DNA from: Clostridium estertheticum
GTDB lineage: Bacteria; Bacillota; Clostridia; Clostridiales; Clostridiaceae
Direction: 5' to 3'
Assembly: GCF_011065935.2 (NCBI RefSeq)
Contig: NZ_JAAMNH020000001.1
Span: 579,001-643,000 of the forward strand
DNA: 64,000 bases
Shown here in pieces: positions 23,750 through 33,255 of the stretch (position 1 is the stretch's first letter; the number at the start of each line of letters is the position of its first letter). The notes beneath the pieces were generated by a model. It had not been told where the DNA came from. It saw only the letters and a program-made list of their open reading frames with translations, and did no database searches. A program made the position numbers and the translations under genes.

Positions 23750-25042
23750 ATGAAGGAAAAATATTGTATCACTATTGCTTTTAAAATGTTAATAGCTCAA
23801 TTCATTTTAAGTTTTATTGCGGTAACACTTGGTTGTATGTGGGGATTAAATATAGAAAATAATAAATGGAGCAAGTTAATTTATAGTGATATAAAAATAG
23901 CGAATATTGCTTTAGGTGGTAAAACCAAGGAAGAGGCAAAAAATATAATTAAATACCAATATATAGATGATATAAAAAACAGGAAACTATATGTAACCGT
24001 TGACGATAAAGTTTACTCGGTAGACAACTCCAATTTAATTAAGGGTTATGATATGGATAATGTTATAGATAAAGCATTTAACTTTGGAAAGAATTTAAGC
24101 ATAATTGAAAAACATAAACTTATAAAGACTGGAAGTAAGGAAAGATATAGTTTAGATTTTACTTGCGATAATGACTCTATTGAGGAATTTACAAGGAATA
24201 TTGAGAAGGAAAACAATAAGAAGCCTGTAAATGCAACTATAGAAATGACAGCAGAAGGTGCAATTAAAATAGATGCTGATAAAAAAGGATATAAGATTGA
24301 AAAAGAAAAACTTAATAAAGATATTGAGAATAAAATTAAAGCTGGAGTAATTGACGACATACATATAACGGCACCTGTTAAAAAGACGGAAGCGGCAGTT
24401 ACACAAGCTACACTTTTTCTTATTAATACATGTATAGCATCATTTAGTACAAAATTTGAGTCATCATCTTTTATGAGAGCTAATAATATTGATATTTCTG
24501 TTAGAGCTATAAATGGTAAGGTTTTAATTCCAGGTGAGAGCTTTAGTTTTAATGAAATGCTAGGCCAGAGGACAAGAGAACGAGGTTACATGGAGGCTCC
24601 TGTTATAATTAACAATAAAATTGAATCCGGAATAGGTGGTGGTATATGCCAGGTATCATCTACTCTATATAATGCAATTTTAAAAACAGGAATACAGGAT
24701 ATAGGAAGAATGCATCATTCAGTACCTTCTTCATATGTAGGGCTTGGACTTGATGCTACAGTTGATTGGGGAAATATAGACTTTAAGTTTAAAAATACTC
24801 TTGAATACCCAATATATATAGAGGCGCGTACTCAAAATAAAATTTTGTATATCAATATTTTTTCAAATTCAGACCTAAACAAAAAAAAGTATATTATTGA
24901 GAATAATATAAATGAGGATGCCAATGGTTATAAAGTAAAGGTTATAAGAAAAACATATGAAAATGGAATGATAATTAACTCAGAGGTTATTTCTAATGAT
25001 GTATATACTCCTGTAGGCTCTGCGATTAAAAAAAACACTTAA
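23750..25042 (+). CDS. VanW-family envelope protein
   Basis: 430 residues. A single N-terminal membrane anchor (~9-32) is followed by a peptidoglycan-binding-4-like region (~50-215) and a VanW domain (~240-375), marked by GESFSFNEMLGQRT, GGGICQVSSTLYNA and HHSVPSSYVG. It should face outside, anchored in the membrane. VanW proteins occur in some vancomycin-resistance clusters, but stand-alone versions like this are common in clostridia and do not imply resistance. The ATG at 23750 follows TGAGGTG. A strong terminator follows. Confidence 0.85.
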   Translation: MKEKYCITIAFKMLIAQFILSFIAVTLGCMWGLNIENNKWSKLIYSDIKIANIALGGKTKEEAKNIIKYQYIDDIKNRKLYVTVDDKVYSVDNSNLIKGYDMDNVIDKAFNFGKNLSIIEKHKLIKTGSKERYSLDFTCDNDSIEEFTRNIEKENNKKPVNATIEMTAEGAIKIDADKKGYKIEKEKLNKDIENKIKAGVIDDIHITAPVKKTEAAVTQATLFLINTCIASFSTKFESSSFMRANNIDISVRAINGKVLIPGESFSFNEMLGQRTRERGYMEAPVIINNKIESGIGGGICQVSSTLYNAILKTGIQDIGRMHHSVPSSYVGLGLDATVDWGNIDFKFKNTLEYPIYIEARTQNKILYINIFSNSDLNKKKYIIENNINEDANGYKVKVIRKTYENGMIINSEVISNDVYTPVGSAIKKNT

Positions 25043-25049
25043 AACCAAT

Positions 25050-25076
25050 CCTCGACAGAGATGTCGAGGGTTTTCT
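25050..25076 (+). terminator. Terminator after the VanW gene
   Basis: CCTCGACA-GAGA-TGTCGAGG followed by GTTTTCTTATG. Confidence 0.85.
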
Positions 25077-25365
25077 TATGCTTTACTAAAGGGGCTTGAA
25101 TTAAAACAACTTTGAATCATGGCATATAGATTATTGTCTTTATAAATTTGTTTGGAGTAAATTTCTTTTAGCTCGGAATTAGAGTGTTTTTAATAATAAT
25201 GTAATTAACAAAATATAAACTTGCATTATTAATGATATAAAAAAATAACACCTGCTAAAGTGCTATCTTTTTCAATACTCTTTTTTATAAATTCTATATA
25301 TAAACCTAGCTCACCTTTATCTATCCAAATATAAGAAGATCAAAATAAAATGTTAATACACAATA
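25077..25365. other. Intergenic stretch holding the permease terminator
   Basis: On the minus strand GATAGCAC and GTGTTATT (25237-25268) form a hairpin followed by a T run, a good terminator for the permease gene. Nothing else is recognised. Confidence 0.55.
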
Positions 25366-26772
25366 TTAAGCTACCATATCTTTATCTTCTTTATTAGAAC
25401 TAAATCGTTTATTAAGACCACTACCATAATAATAGGCAACTAATATTCCTAACCAAAGTGGTCCTACAATAACTGCTACTAGTGTATCTGGGTTCAAGCA
25501 CATTACTACTATTATGAAGACTAAAAATGCAACACTAATATAATTAGTAAAAGGATATCCCTTCATTGGAAATTTTAAGTTCTTTACTTGTTCAGATGTA
25601 AGAGATTTTCTGAATTTCATTTGTGCGAGTAAAATCATAAACCATGAAAAAACACCTGCAAAGGTTGCAAGACTTGTAACATAAGCAAATACTTTAGCTG
25701 GAACAATAAAATTAAGAAAAACACCAACGAGCATGAACCCTGCAGAAATTAAAATTGCATTTTTAGGAACTTGTGCTTTACTAAGATTTCCAAAAGGTTT
25801 TGGTGCTGAACCTTGAAGTGAAAGGTTATAAAGCATACGACCTGTAGTAAAAATACCACTGTTACATGCGGATAGCGCTGCAGTTAATACAACAAAATTT
25901 ATAATACCTGCTGCGGCACCTATTCCAAGTTTACTAAAAGTAGCAACAAATGGACTACCTATTGTTCCCAGTGAAGCCCATGGATAAAGCGACATAATTA
26001 CAAATATTGCACCTACATAGAAAATCATTATTCTATAAAAAACTTTATTTATAGCTGATGGTATTGTTTTTTCTGGATTTTTTGCTTCACCTGCTGTAAC
26101 ACCAATAAGCTCAACTCCAACAAAAGCAAATGCAACCATAACCATAGCCATAACTGGACCTTTTACTCCTTTAGCGAAGAAACCTCCATTATTCCATAAA
26201 TTTGAAATACCAGTAGGATGTCCTCCATTACCAAATCCAGTTGTAATCATAACCATACCTAAAATGATCATAAAAATAATTGTAATAACTTTTATAAGTG
26301 CAAACCAAAATTCAAATTCTCCAAAAGCCTTTACTGCAATTAAGTTTACTACTGTCATACAAGCAACAGCAGCAAGAGCTGAGACCCATTGTGGAATACC
26401 TGGTAACCAAAAATTAACATAAACACCTACCGCAGTAACTTCTGCCATGCAAGTTACAATCCACATAAACCAATAAGTCCATCCTGTTAAATATCCAGCT
26501 AGAGGTCCGATAAATTGATTAGCATATGCACTAAAGGAACCTGCGATTGGATTCTCAACTGCCATTTCTCCAAGTGCACGCATAATGCAGAATAAAAAGA
26601 TTCCGGTAATGGCATAACATGCTAAAATGGCAGGGCCTGCTGTCTTAATTGCTGATGCTGATCCTAAAAATAGACCCACACCAATTGCTCCACCAATTGC
26701 CATCATTTGAATATGTCTCTCTTCTAGACCACGATGAAGATCATCATTTAAAGCATTATCTTTTTCACTCAT
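25366..26772 (-). CDS. Amino-acid permease, APC superfamily (AAT family)
   Basis: 468-aa inner-membrane transporter with about 12 helices. The start RGLEERHIQMMAIGGAIGVG with LFLGSASAI is the family signature, and GVELIGVTAGEAKNPEKTIP is the conserved loop. AAT proteins import amino acids by proton symport; the substrate is not visible, though proline, GABA or aromatic acids are typical. The ATG at 26772 follows GGGAGGA. A terminator follows at 25237-25268. It is a single-gene unit. Confidence 0.9.
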   Translation of the reverse strand: MSEKDNALNDDLHRGLEERHIQMMAIGGAIGVGLFLGSASAIKTAGPAILACYAITGIFLFCIMRALGEMAVENPIAGSFSAYANQFIGPLAGYLTGWTYWFMWIVTCMAEVTAVGVYVNFWLPGIPQWVSALAAVACMTVVNLIAVKAFGEFEFWFALIKVITIIFMIILGMVMITTGFGNGGHPTGISNLWNNGGFFAKGVKGPVMAMVMVAFAFVGVELIGVTAGEAKNPEKTIPSAINKVFYRIMIFYVGAIFVIMSLYPWASLGTIGSPFVATFSKLGIGAAAGIINFVVLTAALSACNSGIFTTGRMLYNLSLQGSAPKPFGNLSKAQVPKNAILISAGFMLVGVFLNFIVPAKVFAYVTSLATFAGVFSWFMILLAQMKFRKSLTSEQVKNLKFPMKGYPFTNYISVAFLVFIIVVMCLNPDTLVAVIVGPLWLGILVAYYYGSGLNKRFSSNKEDKDMVA

Positions 26773-27207
26773 TTTAATTCCTCCCATATAAATTTTATTA
26801 TCTATTTATTACATTTTTATCTATTAATTCTATATATTCGTTATCTATTATTAGGTTATATTAACGATTCTAGCCACTGTTCCTAAGATAACGGTTACAA
26901 AGAAGACCGACAAGAATTTACAAAGCTAAGGTTAATTTAATTCTCTTCATGAACATTCCCACCCCTTCTTTAATAATTATATTTTTTTAATTTTCCATCT
27001 ATTATTTACCTTGGTATGATTGTATATTTAAAACTATAAAATCCAACAAAAAACTACAAAATATAACTAATATTCTGACTTTTTTAAAAAATGAATTTTA
27101 TCAAGGAGAACAATTCATTTGAAAGATAATTACTTTACTTTGGTTTTTATTGCAATCATTGTTATTTTAGAATTTAAGTTCTATCCCTTTCAGGGAAGGT
27201 TTAGAAG
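26773..27207. other. Gene-free stretch with a possible symporter remnant
   Basis: On the minus strand a frame near 26960-26890 begins MFMKRIKLTLAL after GGGGTGGG and hits a stop. It then continues with ILVGLL, reminiscent of the first helix of a sodium:dicarboxylate symporter. It is too short and broken to call firmly. Confidence 0.25.
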
Positions 27208-27299
27208 TAACTCTGCCAAACTCTTTCCAGAGTTATGTAGCTCTACTATTGCATTTTTAAATTCATCTGTATATTGTTTTTGACCTTGTCTATTATAAA
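27208..27299 (-). mobile_element. IS3-family orfA fragment
   Basis: This ~90-bp stretch closely matches 12578-12668, the first part of orfA of the truncated IS3 element, with several substitutions and a small indel. No other part of the element is present. Confidence 0.7.
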
Positions 27300-27414
27300 A
27301 GTTAATAAACAGTTAATGAATTACAAGTGTTTTCATGATATAATTAGTAATGTTGTATAAAAATGTAATATAATAATGGATTTACCAGAAATTTATTTGG
27401 AAAGAAGGGATTTT

Positions 27415-29808
27415 ATGAGAAAACTCGCAAATGCATTTATAGTTTTTTTAATGGCTTTAACCGTATTTACAGGTATTGGAACAAGGGTAGAGGCAGCTGT
27501 AAATAAAGATGTTAATGTTAAGGTGGAAGTAGGCTTTAATAAAAATTATAAAGTAGGGTATTCTGCACCTATAACCATGACTATAGACAATAAATATAAA
27601 GATATAAAAGGGGAAGTAGAAATAAGGGTGCCTAGTTCTTCAGGCAAGTATGTTAGTTATGTTAAGCAATTAAGCATGCAAAAAAATTCCCAAAAGGATA
27701 TTATAATCAACGTTCCTATTAGTGGAGCACGTACTGATTATAAGATTGTAATTAGTAATGGAAAAGAAATAGTTTATGAGGATAAATTAACAATAAATAA
27801 TACTTCAAATAACGTGACCCAATTTATTGGAATATTAAGTGAGGATAGTGATAGTGTTACTTATATAAATGCAGTACCTTCAAACATAGGTACTACCCTA
27901 GTAACAAAAACTATAATGCTTACTGAAAAAAGTTTTCCAGAAGACTTCCTTGCTTTAAAGAATTTTGATGTATTGGTAATAAATAATTTTGATACTACTA
28001 AATTAAATAAAGCACAATATGAGGTATTAAAACAGTGGGTTAAAGATGGTGGGACCCTAATAATAGGAACAGGAGTCAATCAGGCTAAAACCTTAGGTGT
28101 ATTTAAAGATGATTTTATTAAAGGTAGTATAGGTAAAGTTTCAACCATAACTACTTCGAAAATAAACAATGTAGCTACTAATGGAGATAACAACAGCAAA
28201 GTAAATATTGAAGTTTTAGATATGAAGATTGAAAATAGCAAAGTGAATATGGTGGAAAACGGAGTAAGTTTGGTACAGAGTCTTTCTGTGGGAAAGGGAG
28301 TTATTGGGATAGTAGCTTTTGATTTAGGGTTGCCCCCCTTTATAGGCTGGAGTAATAATTCTGTGTTTGCACAAAAGTTAATAGAAATTATTAATCCAGA
28401 TCTAGTTAAGGTAAATCAAAGGAATAGCATGCAACCAGGACAAGATATATGGGTACTTAGAGACATAATGAATCAATTTAGTGAACTTGCATCTGCAAAG
28501 ACTGGAAAATTCTATATAATAATTTTTATCTATATAATAATAGTTGCCCCCCTAAGCTATATCCTACTTAAGAAGTTTGATAAGCGGGAATTTATGTGGA
28601 TTACAGTACCTGTTTTGGCTGTGATTTTTGGCTTTATAGTATTTATCTCAGGGGCCAGTGGAAGAATTAACAAGGTTACAGCAAATATAGTTTCAGCCAT
28701 TTATATGGATGAAAAAGGTAATGCGGGAGTTTCTACTTATGCAGGAATATTTACTACAAACAAAATGAAATTGAAGGTTCAAAGTAAAGCTGGGAAACAG
28801 TTATTTGCTATGGTTGATTCTAATAATGGAAATGGTAATAATATGGTTACTGGTAATGAAGTGTTAGAAGCAAAGATATATGTAGATGGAAATAAGGGAT
28901 TAGAATATGTTAACACTAGTATTTTAGAAAATAAAGTAATGCGAATAGAGCAGCAAAATTTGGAACTCGGGAAAATAGAAACTGATGTAAAAATGAAGAA
29001 TGGTAGTATAACTGGAAATATTAAAAATTCAACAAAAATTGATTTAGAGGATTGTTATATAGTAACTACTGGAGAATATTATAAAATTGGGGATGTGAAA
29101 GCAGGAGAGAGTAAGGTTATACCTACTTCAGGAGGGACATACGGAGGTAATATGGATCAATTTTCTAATCAAGTCATAATGGGATATAACCAAAATGGAA
29201 ATCAAGGAAATATGGCTCAAGTAAATTCTAATAAGTTTATAGATAATAATCAAAAGCAAGGAATGTTAAGGTTAATGTTCCAAGGGAATAATATGATGGT
29301 TGATGATATTAAGCTTATTGGTTTTTCTAAAACCCCAATTGAAGCGCCAATTATAATTAACGGTGGAACTAATGTAGCTAAAAATGAGAGGATTGTACTA
29401 GTAATGCCTATAAGTGTAAACTTCATTGATGGGAATAATGTTAATTATCCCATGGGATTTATACCTTTTGAAGTAGTCCCAAACAATTCTATTAAATATG
29501 ATACCTTTAATAACAGGATTTTTGGGAATGGGTATGCTGAAATAGAATACTCCATAGATAAAAAAGTAAATGTAGAACAAGTTGGTATTGAAACTACCAA
29601 TCTAACTAATGGAAATCCACAACAACCTATTATTTATGTTTATAATTTTATTAGCAGTAGTTATGAAAAATTACTGGATGCAACAATTAGCGTAGATAAC
29701 CTTAAAAAATATTTAAACAAGGATAATAAAATTAAAATCAAGCTAGAAATTAAAAACGCTGGGGATTGTGCAATTCCTAAAATTTCTGCCAGTGGGAAGG
29801 TGAAATAA
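27415..29808 (+). CDS. Large membrane-anchored protein with GATase-like domain
   Basis: 797 residues: signal peptide (1-26, LANAFIVFLMALTVFTG), an extracellular region with a class I amidotransferase-like strand-loop (DVLVINNF ... WVKDGGTLIIGTG, ~180-220), two helices near 365-388 and 395-415, then a long extracellular tail. The ATG at 27415 follows GAAGGG; an in-frame ATG at 27376 has no site. Such proteins accompany ABC-2 exporters and MoxR/vWA operons. It overlaps the ABC ATPase by one base, so it opens the 12-kb operon. Exact role unknown. Confidence 0.7.
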   Translation: MRKLANAFIVFLMALTVFTGIGTRVEAAVNKDVNVKVEVGFNKNYKVGYSAPITMTIDNKYKDIKGEVEIRVPSSSGKYVSYVKQLSMQKNSQKDIIINVPISGARTDYKIVISNGKEIVYEDKLTINNTSNNVTQFIGILSEDSDSVTYINAVPSNIGTTLVTKTIMLTEKSFPEDFLALKNFDVLVINNFDTTKLNKAQYEVLKQWVKDGGTLIIGTGVNQAKTLGVFKDDFIKGSIGKVSTITTSKINNVATNGDNNSKVNIEVLDMKIENSKVNMVENGVSLVQSLSVGKGVIGIVAFDLGLPPFIGWSNNSVFAQKLIEIINPDLVKVNQRNSMQPGQDIWVLRDIMNQFSELASAKTGKFYIIIFIYIIIVAPLSYILLKKFDKREFMWITVPVLAVIFGFIVFISGASGRINKVTANIVSAIYMDEKGNAGVSTYAGIFTTNKMKLKVQSKAGKQLFAMVDSNNGNGNNMVTGNEVLEAKIYVDGNKGLEYVNTSILENKVMRIEQQNLELGKIETDVKMKNGSITGNIKNSTKIDLEDCYIVTTGEYYKIGDVKAGESKVIPTSGGTYGGNMDQFSNQVIMGYNQNGNQGNMAQVNSNKFIDNNQKQGMLRLMFQGNNMMVDDIKLIGFSKTPIEAPIIINGGTNVAKNERIVLVMPISVNFIDGNNVNYPMGFIPFEVVPNNSIKYDTFNNRIFGNGYAEIEYSIDKKVNVEQVGIETTNLTNGNPQQPIIYVYNFISSSYEKLLDATISVDNLKKYLNKDNKIKIKLEIKNAGDCAIPKISASGKVK

Positions 29809-30743
29809 TGCTAAGAATAGAGAATTTGTGTAAAAGTTATGGATCTTTTCAAGCAGTTAATAATTTAACTCTTCATATTCCCAAAGGGGAAATATTTGGA
29901 TTTGTTGGACCCAACGGTGCAGGAAAAACCACCACCATGAAGATAGTATGTGGTCTATTGACTGCAACTTCAGGACAAGTGTTTATGGATGGAATAGACC
30001 TTTCTAATAACATAAGATTGCTTAAAAGTAGAATAGGGTACATGCCAGATTTCTTTGGGGTATATGATAATTTAAAGGTTATTGAGTATTTAGAATTCTA
30101 TGCATCTATATATAACATAAAGGGCAAGGAAAGTGTAAAGATATGTAATGATCTTTTGGAGCTCGTGGATTTAACTGATAAAAAAAATATTTATGTGGAT
30201 AGTCTTTCTAGAGGCATGAAACAGAGACTTTGTCTTGCTAGAAGTTTAGTTCATAATCCAGATTTATTAGTGTTAGATGAACCAGCCTCAGGAATGGACC
30301 CAAGAGCTAGAGTTGAGATGAAAGAAATCCTAAGGACTTTAAGGGGTATGGGGAAAACAATACTAGTTAGTTCTCACATATTACCAGAGCTTGCGGAGCT
30401 GTGCACTATTATAGGGATAATTGACAAGGGTAAAGTTTTAATGAGCGGCACAGTTGATGAGATAGTGCAAAAGGTTTATCACTCACAGAGGATTAGAGTG
30501 AAAGTTATAGATAAAGTAGAAGATACAATAAGAATACTTAAGGAATTCCCAGATATAGTGGAAGTAAATACTGTAGGAAATAATATTATTGAGGCAGATT
30601 TTAAGGGTGATGATGCTTTTATGAGTGCAATTCTAATACGTTTAGTGCAGGGTAATATTAAAGTAGTATCTTTTAATGCTCTAGATGGAAATCTTGAGGA
30701 TATATTTATGAAGGTAACTACTTCAATGGAGGAAAAGGTATGA
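29808..30743 (+). CDS. ABC transporter ATP-binding protein
   Basis: 311-aa ATPase with Walker A GPNGAGKTT, signature LSRGMKQRL and Walker B LLVLDEPA, of the CcmA/NosF-like subfamily that pairs with ABC-2 permeases. It overlaps the previous stop by one base and the next start by four, so translation is coupled. It energises the permease encoded next; the substrate is unknown. Confidence 0.92.
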   Translation: MLRIENLCKSYGSFQAVNNLTLHIPKGEIFGFVGPNGAGKTTTMKIVCGLLTATSGQVFMDGIDLSNNIRLLKSRIGYMPDFFGVYDNLKVIEYLEFYASIYNIKGKESVKICNDLLELVDLTDKKNIYVDSLSRGMKQRLCLARSLVHNPDLLVLDEPASGMDPRARVEMKEILRTLRGMGKTILVSSHILPELAELCTIIGIIDKGKVLMSGTVDEIVQKVYHSQRIRVKVIDKVEDTIRILKEFPDIVEVNTVGNNIIEADFKGDDAFMSAILIRLVQGNIKVVSFNALDGNLEDIFMKVTTSMEEKV

Positions 30744-31621
30744 ATAAAAATAGTTTGAGAATTAACCCAGTTTTATTAAAAGAACTTAAAGTTAAGATGA
30801 GAGGGTGGAAGGCTGTATTTCTTATTGGGGGGTATAACCTTGTACTAGCATTACTTACTATGTTTATTATGAAGATGACTATGAATAATAATATGGGAAG
30901 AGTCAATCAAAGCAATATATTTGCTACCTATGTGTTTATGGTAATAGTACAGTTTTGTCTTATAGGTCTTATCGCTCCTGCATTAACTGCTGGTGCAATA
31001 TCAGGAGAACGAGAAAAACAGACTTTAGATATGCTTATGTCAACAACACTCAGACCTGTGTCAATAATCACAGGAAAACTATTCGCATCTCTTAGTCATA
31101 TAATATTGCTAGTAATATCCTCTATTCCAATATTTTCAGTAATATTTCTTTATGGAATTATAGGTGTAAAAGAGCTTGCACAGGTGTTTATATTTTATAT
31201 AATTATAGCTATAACACTAGGTAGTATAGGAATTTTCTTTTCTACTTTTATAAGGAGAAGTACAGCAGCTAATGTACTTTCTTACGCTTTAGTAATATTT
31301 TTAGCCCTGGGAACCTTATTAATATCTATCTTTTATATACAATTGGTAATAATGAAAAATCATCCTAATACCCCCTATAACCAGACCTTTTGGCTAATGT
31401 ATTGTAATCCTTTTGCAGGACTTGCATCTCTTCTAACAACTCAATTAGGGCAAGGCGGTGGACAAATATTTCCTGGTATATATTTAACAGGAAAACAGAA
31501 TGGTTTGTTATTATGGCACATTAACTCTATATTTAATATAGGCTTATCAGTTATTTTACTTGGGTTAAGTGCTTTAAAGTTAAATCCTGCAAGGCGAAAA
31601 CTGTTTAGAAAAAACAAATAG
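30740..31621 (+). CDS. ABC-2 type permease
   Basis: 293-aa membrane protein with about six helices and the ABC-2 signature region GEREKQTLDMLMSTTLRP. It pairs with the ATPase whose stop it overlaps (ATGA). Similar pairs sit before MoxR/DUF58/vWA genes in many Gram-positive genomes and may export or place an envelope component. Confidence 0.88.
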   Translation: MNKNSLRINPVLLKELKVKMRGWKAVFLIGGYNLVLALLTMFIMKMTMNNNMGRVNQSNIFATYVFMVIVQFCLIGLIAPALTAGAISGEREKQTLDMLMSTTLRPVSIITGKLFASLSHIILLVISSIPIFSVIFLYGIIGVKELAQVFIFYIIIAITLGSIGIFFSTFIRRSTAANVLSYALVIFLALGTLLISIFYIQLVIMKNHPNTPYNQTFWLMYCNPFAGLASLLTTQLGQGGGQIFPGIYLTGKQNGLLLWHINSIFNIGLSVILLGLSALKLNPARRKLFRKNK

Positions 31622-31637
31622 GTGAGGTGAATAAGCT

Positions 31638-33242
31638 ATGAATAATTCCTATAAAGAAATTTATAGTATTCTTAAGAAAATAAGAGGTCGATTTGTATTA
31701 AGGAATATCTTTGTAAATATCTGTATAGGTTCTTTAGTAGCAGTGAATGTTGGTATAATTCTAAGCTTAATATCAAGGTTTATACCAATATATAATGTTT
31801 ATCAGAAGGTTACGTATATTTGTGAGACAGCTATAGTGATGGCTTTCTTCTATTCTTTAATAGTAAAGCCTGATTTAAAAATCATTGCGTCGACGGTGGA
31901 CTCATTTGAGCTTAAAGAGAGAGTTTCCACAGCAATTGAAATAGAAAAGAAAGAGTGTCTTTACAAGGAGCTTCTAGTCAAGGATGCTCTTAATAATTTA
32001 AAACAATTGAATTATAAAAAATATATATCCTTAATACCTAAAAAGAATTTTCTTGTAAGTCTTTGTGTTTTACTAGTTATCTTATTGGGTTCTACTTTAC
32101 TACCTGACCCTCTTAAGACATTAGCAGAAAAGAATCATGCTTTAGCTGTCTATAAAAAAGAGGAAGTTAAAAAAGTTAATGCTTCTGTAAAGAAGGTTGA
32201 AGAGGATAAGAGACTAAGTACTGAGCAGAAAAAAGACTTAATAGCAAAACTTCAAGAATTAAAGGCTGAATTAAAGACTACAAAGGATATTAAGGAAGTC
32301 CATAAAGCAGTAGAGAAAACTACAGAGAAATTAGCTTTAAAGAAAAATGAGGAGTTGTCAAAAGATCTTAAGAACTTGGAAGCTAGACTTAAAGAAAATA
32401 AAGATACTCAAAAACTTTCAGAGGCTATGAAGAAAAGTGATAAAGAATTAGTAAAAAAAGAATTAGACAAGTTAAAAGAAGAAGTAAAGACTATGGATGA
32501 GAATAGTAAAAAGAATTTAAAGGACACGCTTTCAAAAGCTTCAGCATCTACTAGTAATAGTGATTTAAAAGATGGTTTAGATGCTTTGAAGGCCGGCTTA
32601 TCAAGTGGTGATGAAAACGCCTTAAATAGCAGTGTGGATCAGATAGCTAAAACTGTAAAGAAGGGAACTTCAAGTGAGGATATGAATAAAGCCTTGGCAC
32701 AAGTACAGGAAGACCTTCAAGGAGAAACACCGGAAGGCCAAGTACAACAAGCTCAGGGCCAGGGTTCAGGCCAAGGTTCAGGTCAAGGTCAAGGCCAAGG
32801 CCAAGGTCAAGGCCAAGGCCAAGGTCAAGGCCAAGGCCAAGGCCAAGGCCAAGGCTCAGGTCAGGGACAAGGATCAGGGGGCAGTGGAGCCGGAAATGGA
32901 AGTGGCAATAAGGACTCAGGAGTAACAGCTTATGGTTCAGGGGGAATTGCTAATAAAGCGACCGGACAAGGCACTGAAAAGAGTTATGAAAAAATCTTCA
33001 CTCCTAATAGCTTAGGGGGAACTAGTAATGCTTCAGGGCTTACAGGAAAAAAGAATGGAAATTCAGGAAGTAGTGATAGTTTTATAACGAATAAACCAAA
33101 TGCAGAATTAGGAAACTTAAAACCTTATGATCAGGTTATAGGAGAGTATACTGATAAGGCGATGGAGAGTCTAAACAATAATGAGATACCTGATGGTATG
33201 AAGGATGTTATTAAAGGGTATTTCTCTTCGCTGCAAGACTAA
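31638..33242 (+). CDS. Membrane coiled-coil protein with Gly-Gln repeat
   Basis: 534 residues. Three hydrophobic helices (~20-48, 56-75, 134-152) are followed by a highly charged Lys/Glu coiled-coil region (~155-290) and a Gly-Gln/Gly-Ser tract (~369-414). The repeat is encoded by tandem GGCCAA/GGTCAA hexamers at 32745-32880. The C-terminal ~110 residues are a Ser/Gly/Asn-rich tail ending in a short helix. Only the membrane and coiled-coil features suggest a scaffold in the MoxR/vWA complex. No known family is recognised. GGTGAGGTG precedes the ATG and the MoxR gene follows after 13 bp. Confidence 0.7.
   Translation: MNNSYKEIYSILKKIRGRFVLRNIFVNICIGSLVAVNVGIILSLISRFIPIYNVYQKVTYICETAIVMAFFYSLIVKPDLKIIASTVDSFELKERVSTAIEIEKKECLYKELLVKDALNNLKQLNYKKYISLIPKKNFLVSLCVLLVILLGSTLLPDPLKTLAEKNHALAVYKKEEVKKVNASVKKVEEDKRLSTEQKKDLIAKLQELKAELKTTKDIKEVHKAVEKTTEKLALKKNEELSKDLKNLEARLKENKDTQKLSEAMKKSDKELVKKELDKLKEEVKTMDENSKKNLKDTLSKASASTSNSDLKDGLDALKAGLSSGDENALNSSVDQIAKTVKKGTSSEDMNKALAQVQEDLQGETPEGQVQQAQGQGSGQGSGQGQGQGQGQGQGQGQGQGQGQGQGSGQGQGSGGSGAGNGSGNKDSGVTAYGSGGIANKATGQGTEKSYEKIFTPNSLGGTSNASGLTGKKNGNSGSSDSFITNKPNAELGNLKPYDQVIGEYTDKAMESLNNNEIPDGMKDVIKGYFSSLQD
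32745..32880 (+). repeat. GGYCAA hexanucleotide tandem repeat
   Basis: About 15 copies of GGCCAA or GGTCAA, with a few GGTTCA/GGCTCA units, inside a coding frame; each unit adds Gly-Gln. Copy number could vary without shifting the frame because units are six bases. Confidence 0.9.
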
Positions 33243-33255
33243 AGGAGGAAAAATA

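Noticed and set aside
23750..25042. Vancomycin resistance locus
   Set aside because: A VanW domain alone, without vanH/A/X ligase or dipeptidase genes, does not indicate resistance.
26890..26965. Gene for a sodium:dicarboxylate symporter
   Set aside because: Only about a dozen codons resemble the N terminus before a stop; too little to call a gene.
32745..32880. CRISPR-like or intergenic satellite
   Set aside because: Units are six bases without spacers and lie inside an intact reading frame encoding Gly-Gln. No CRISPR array was seen anywhere in the window.
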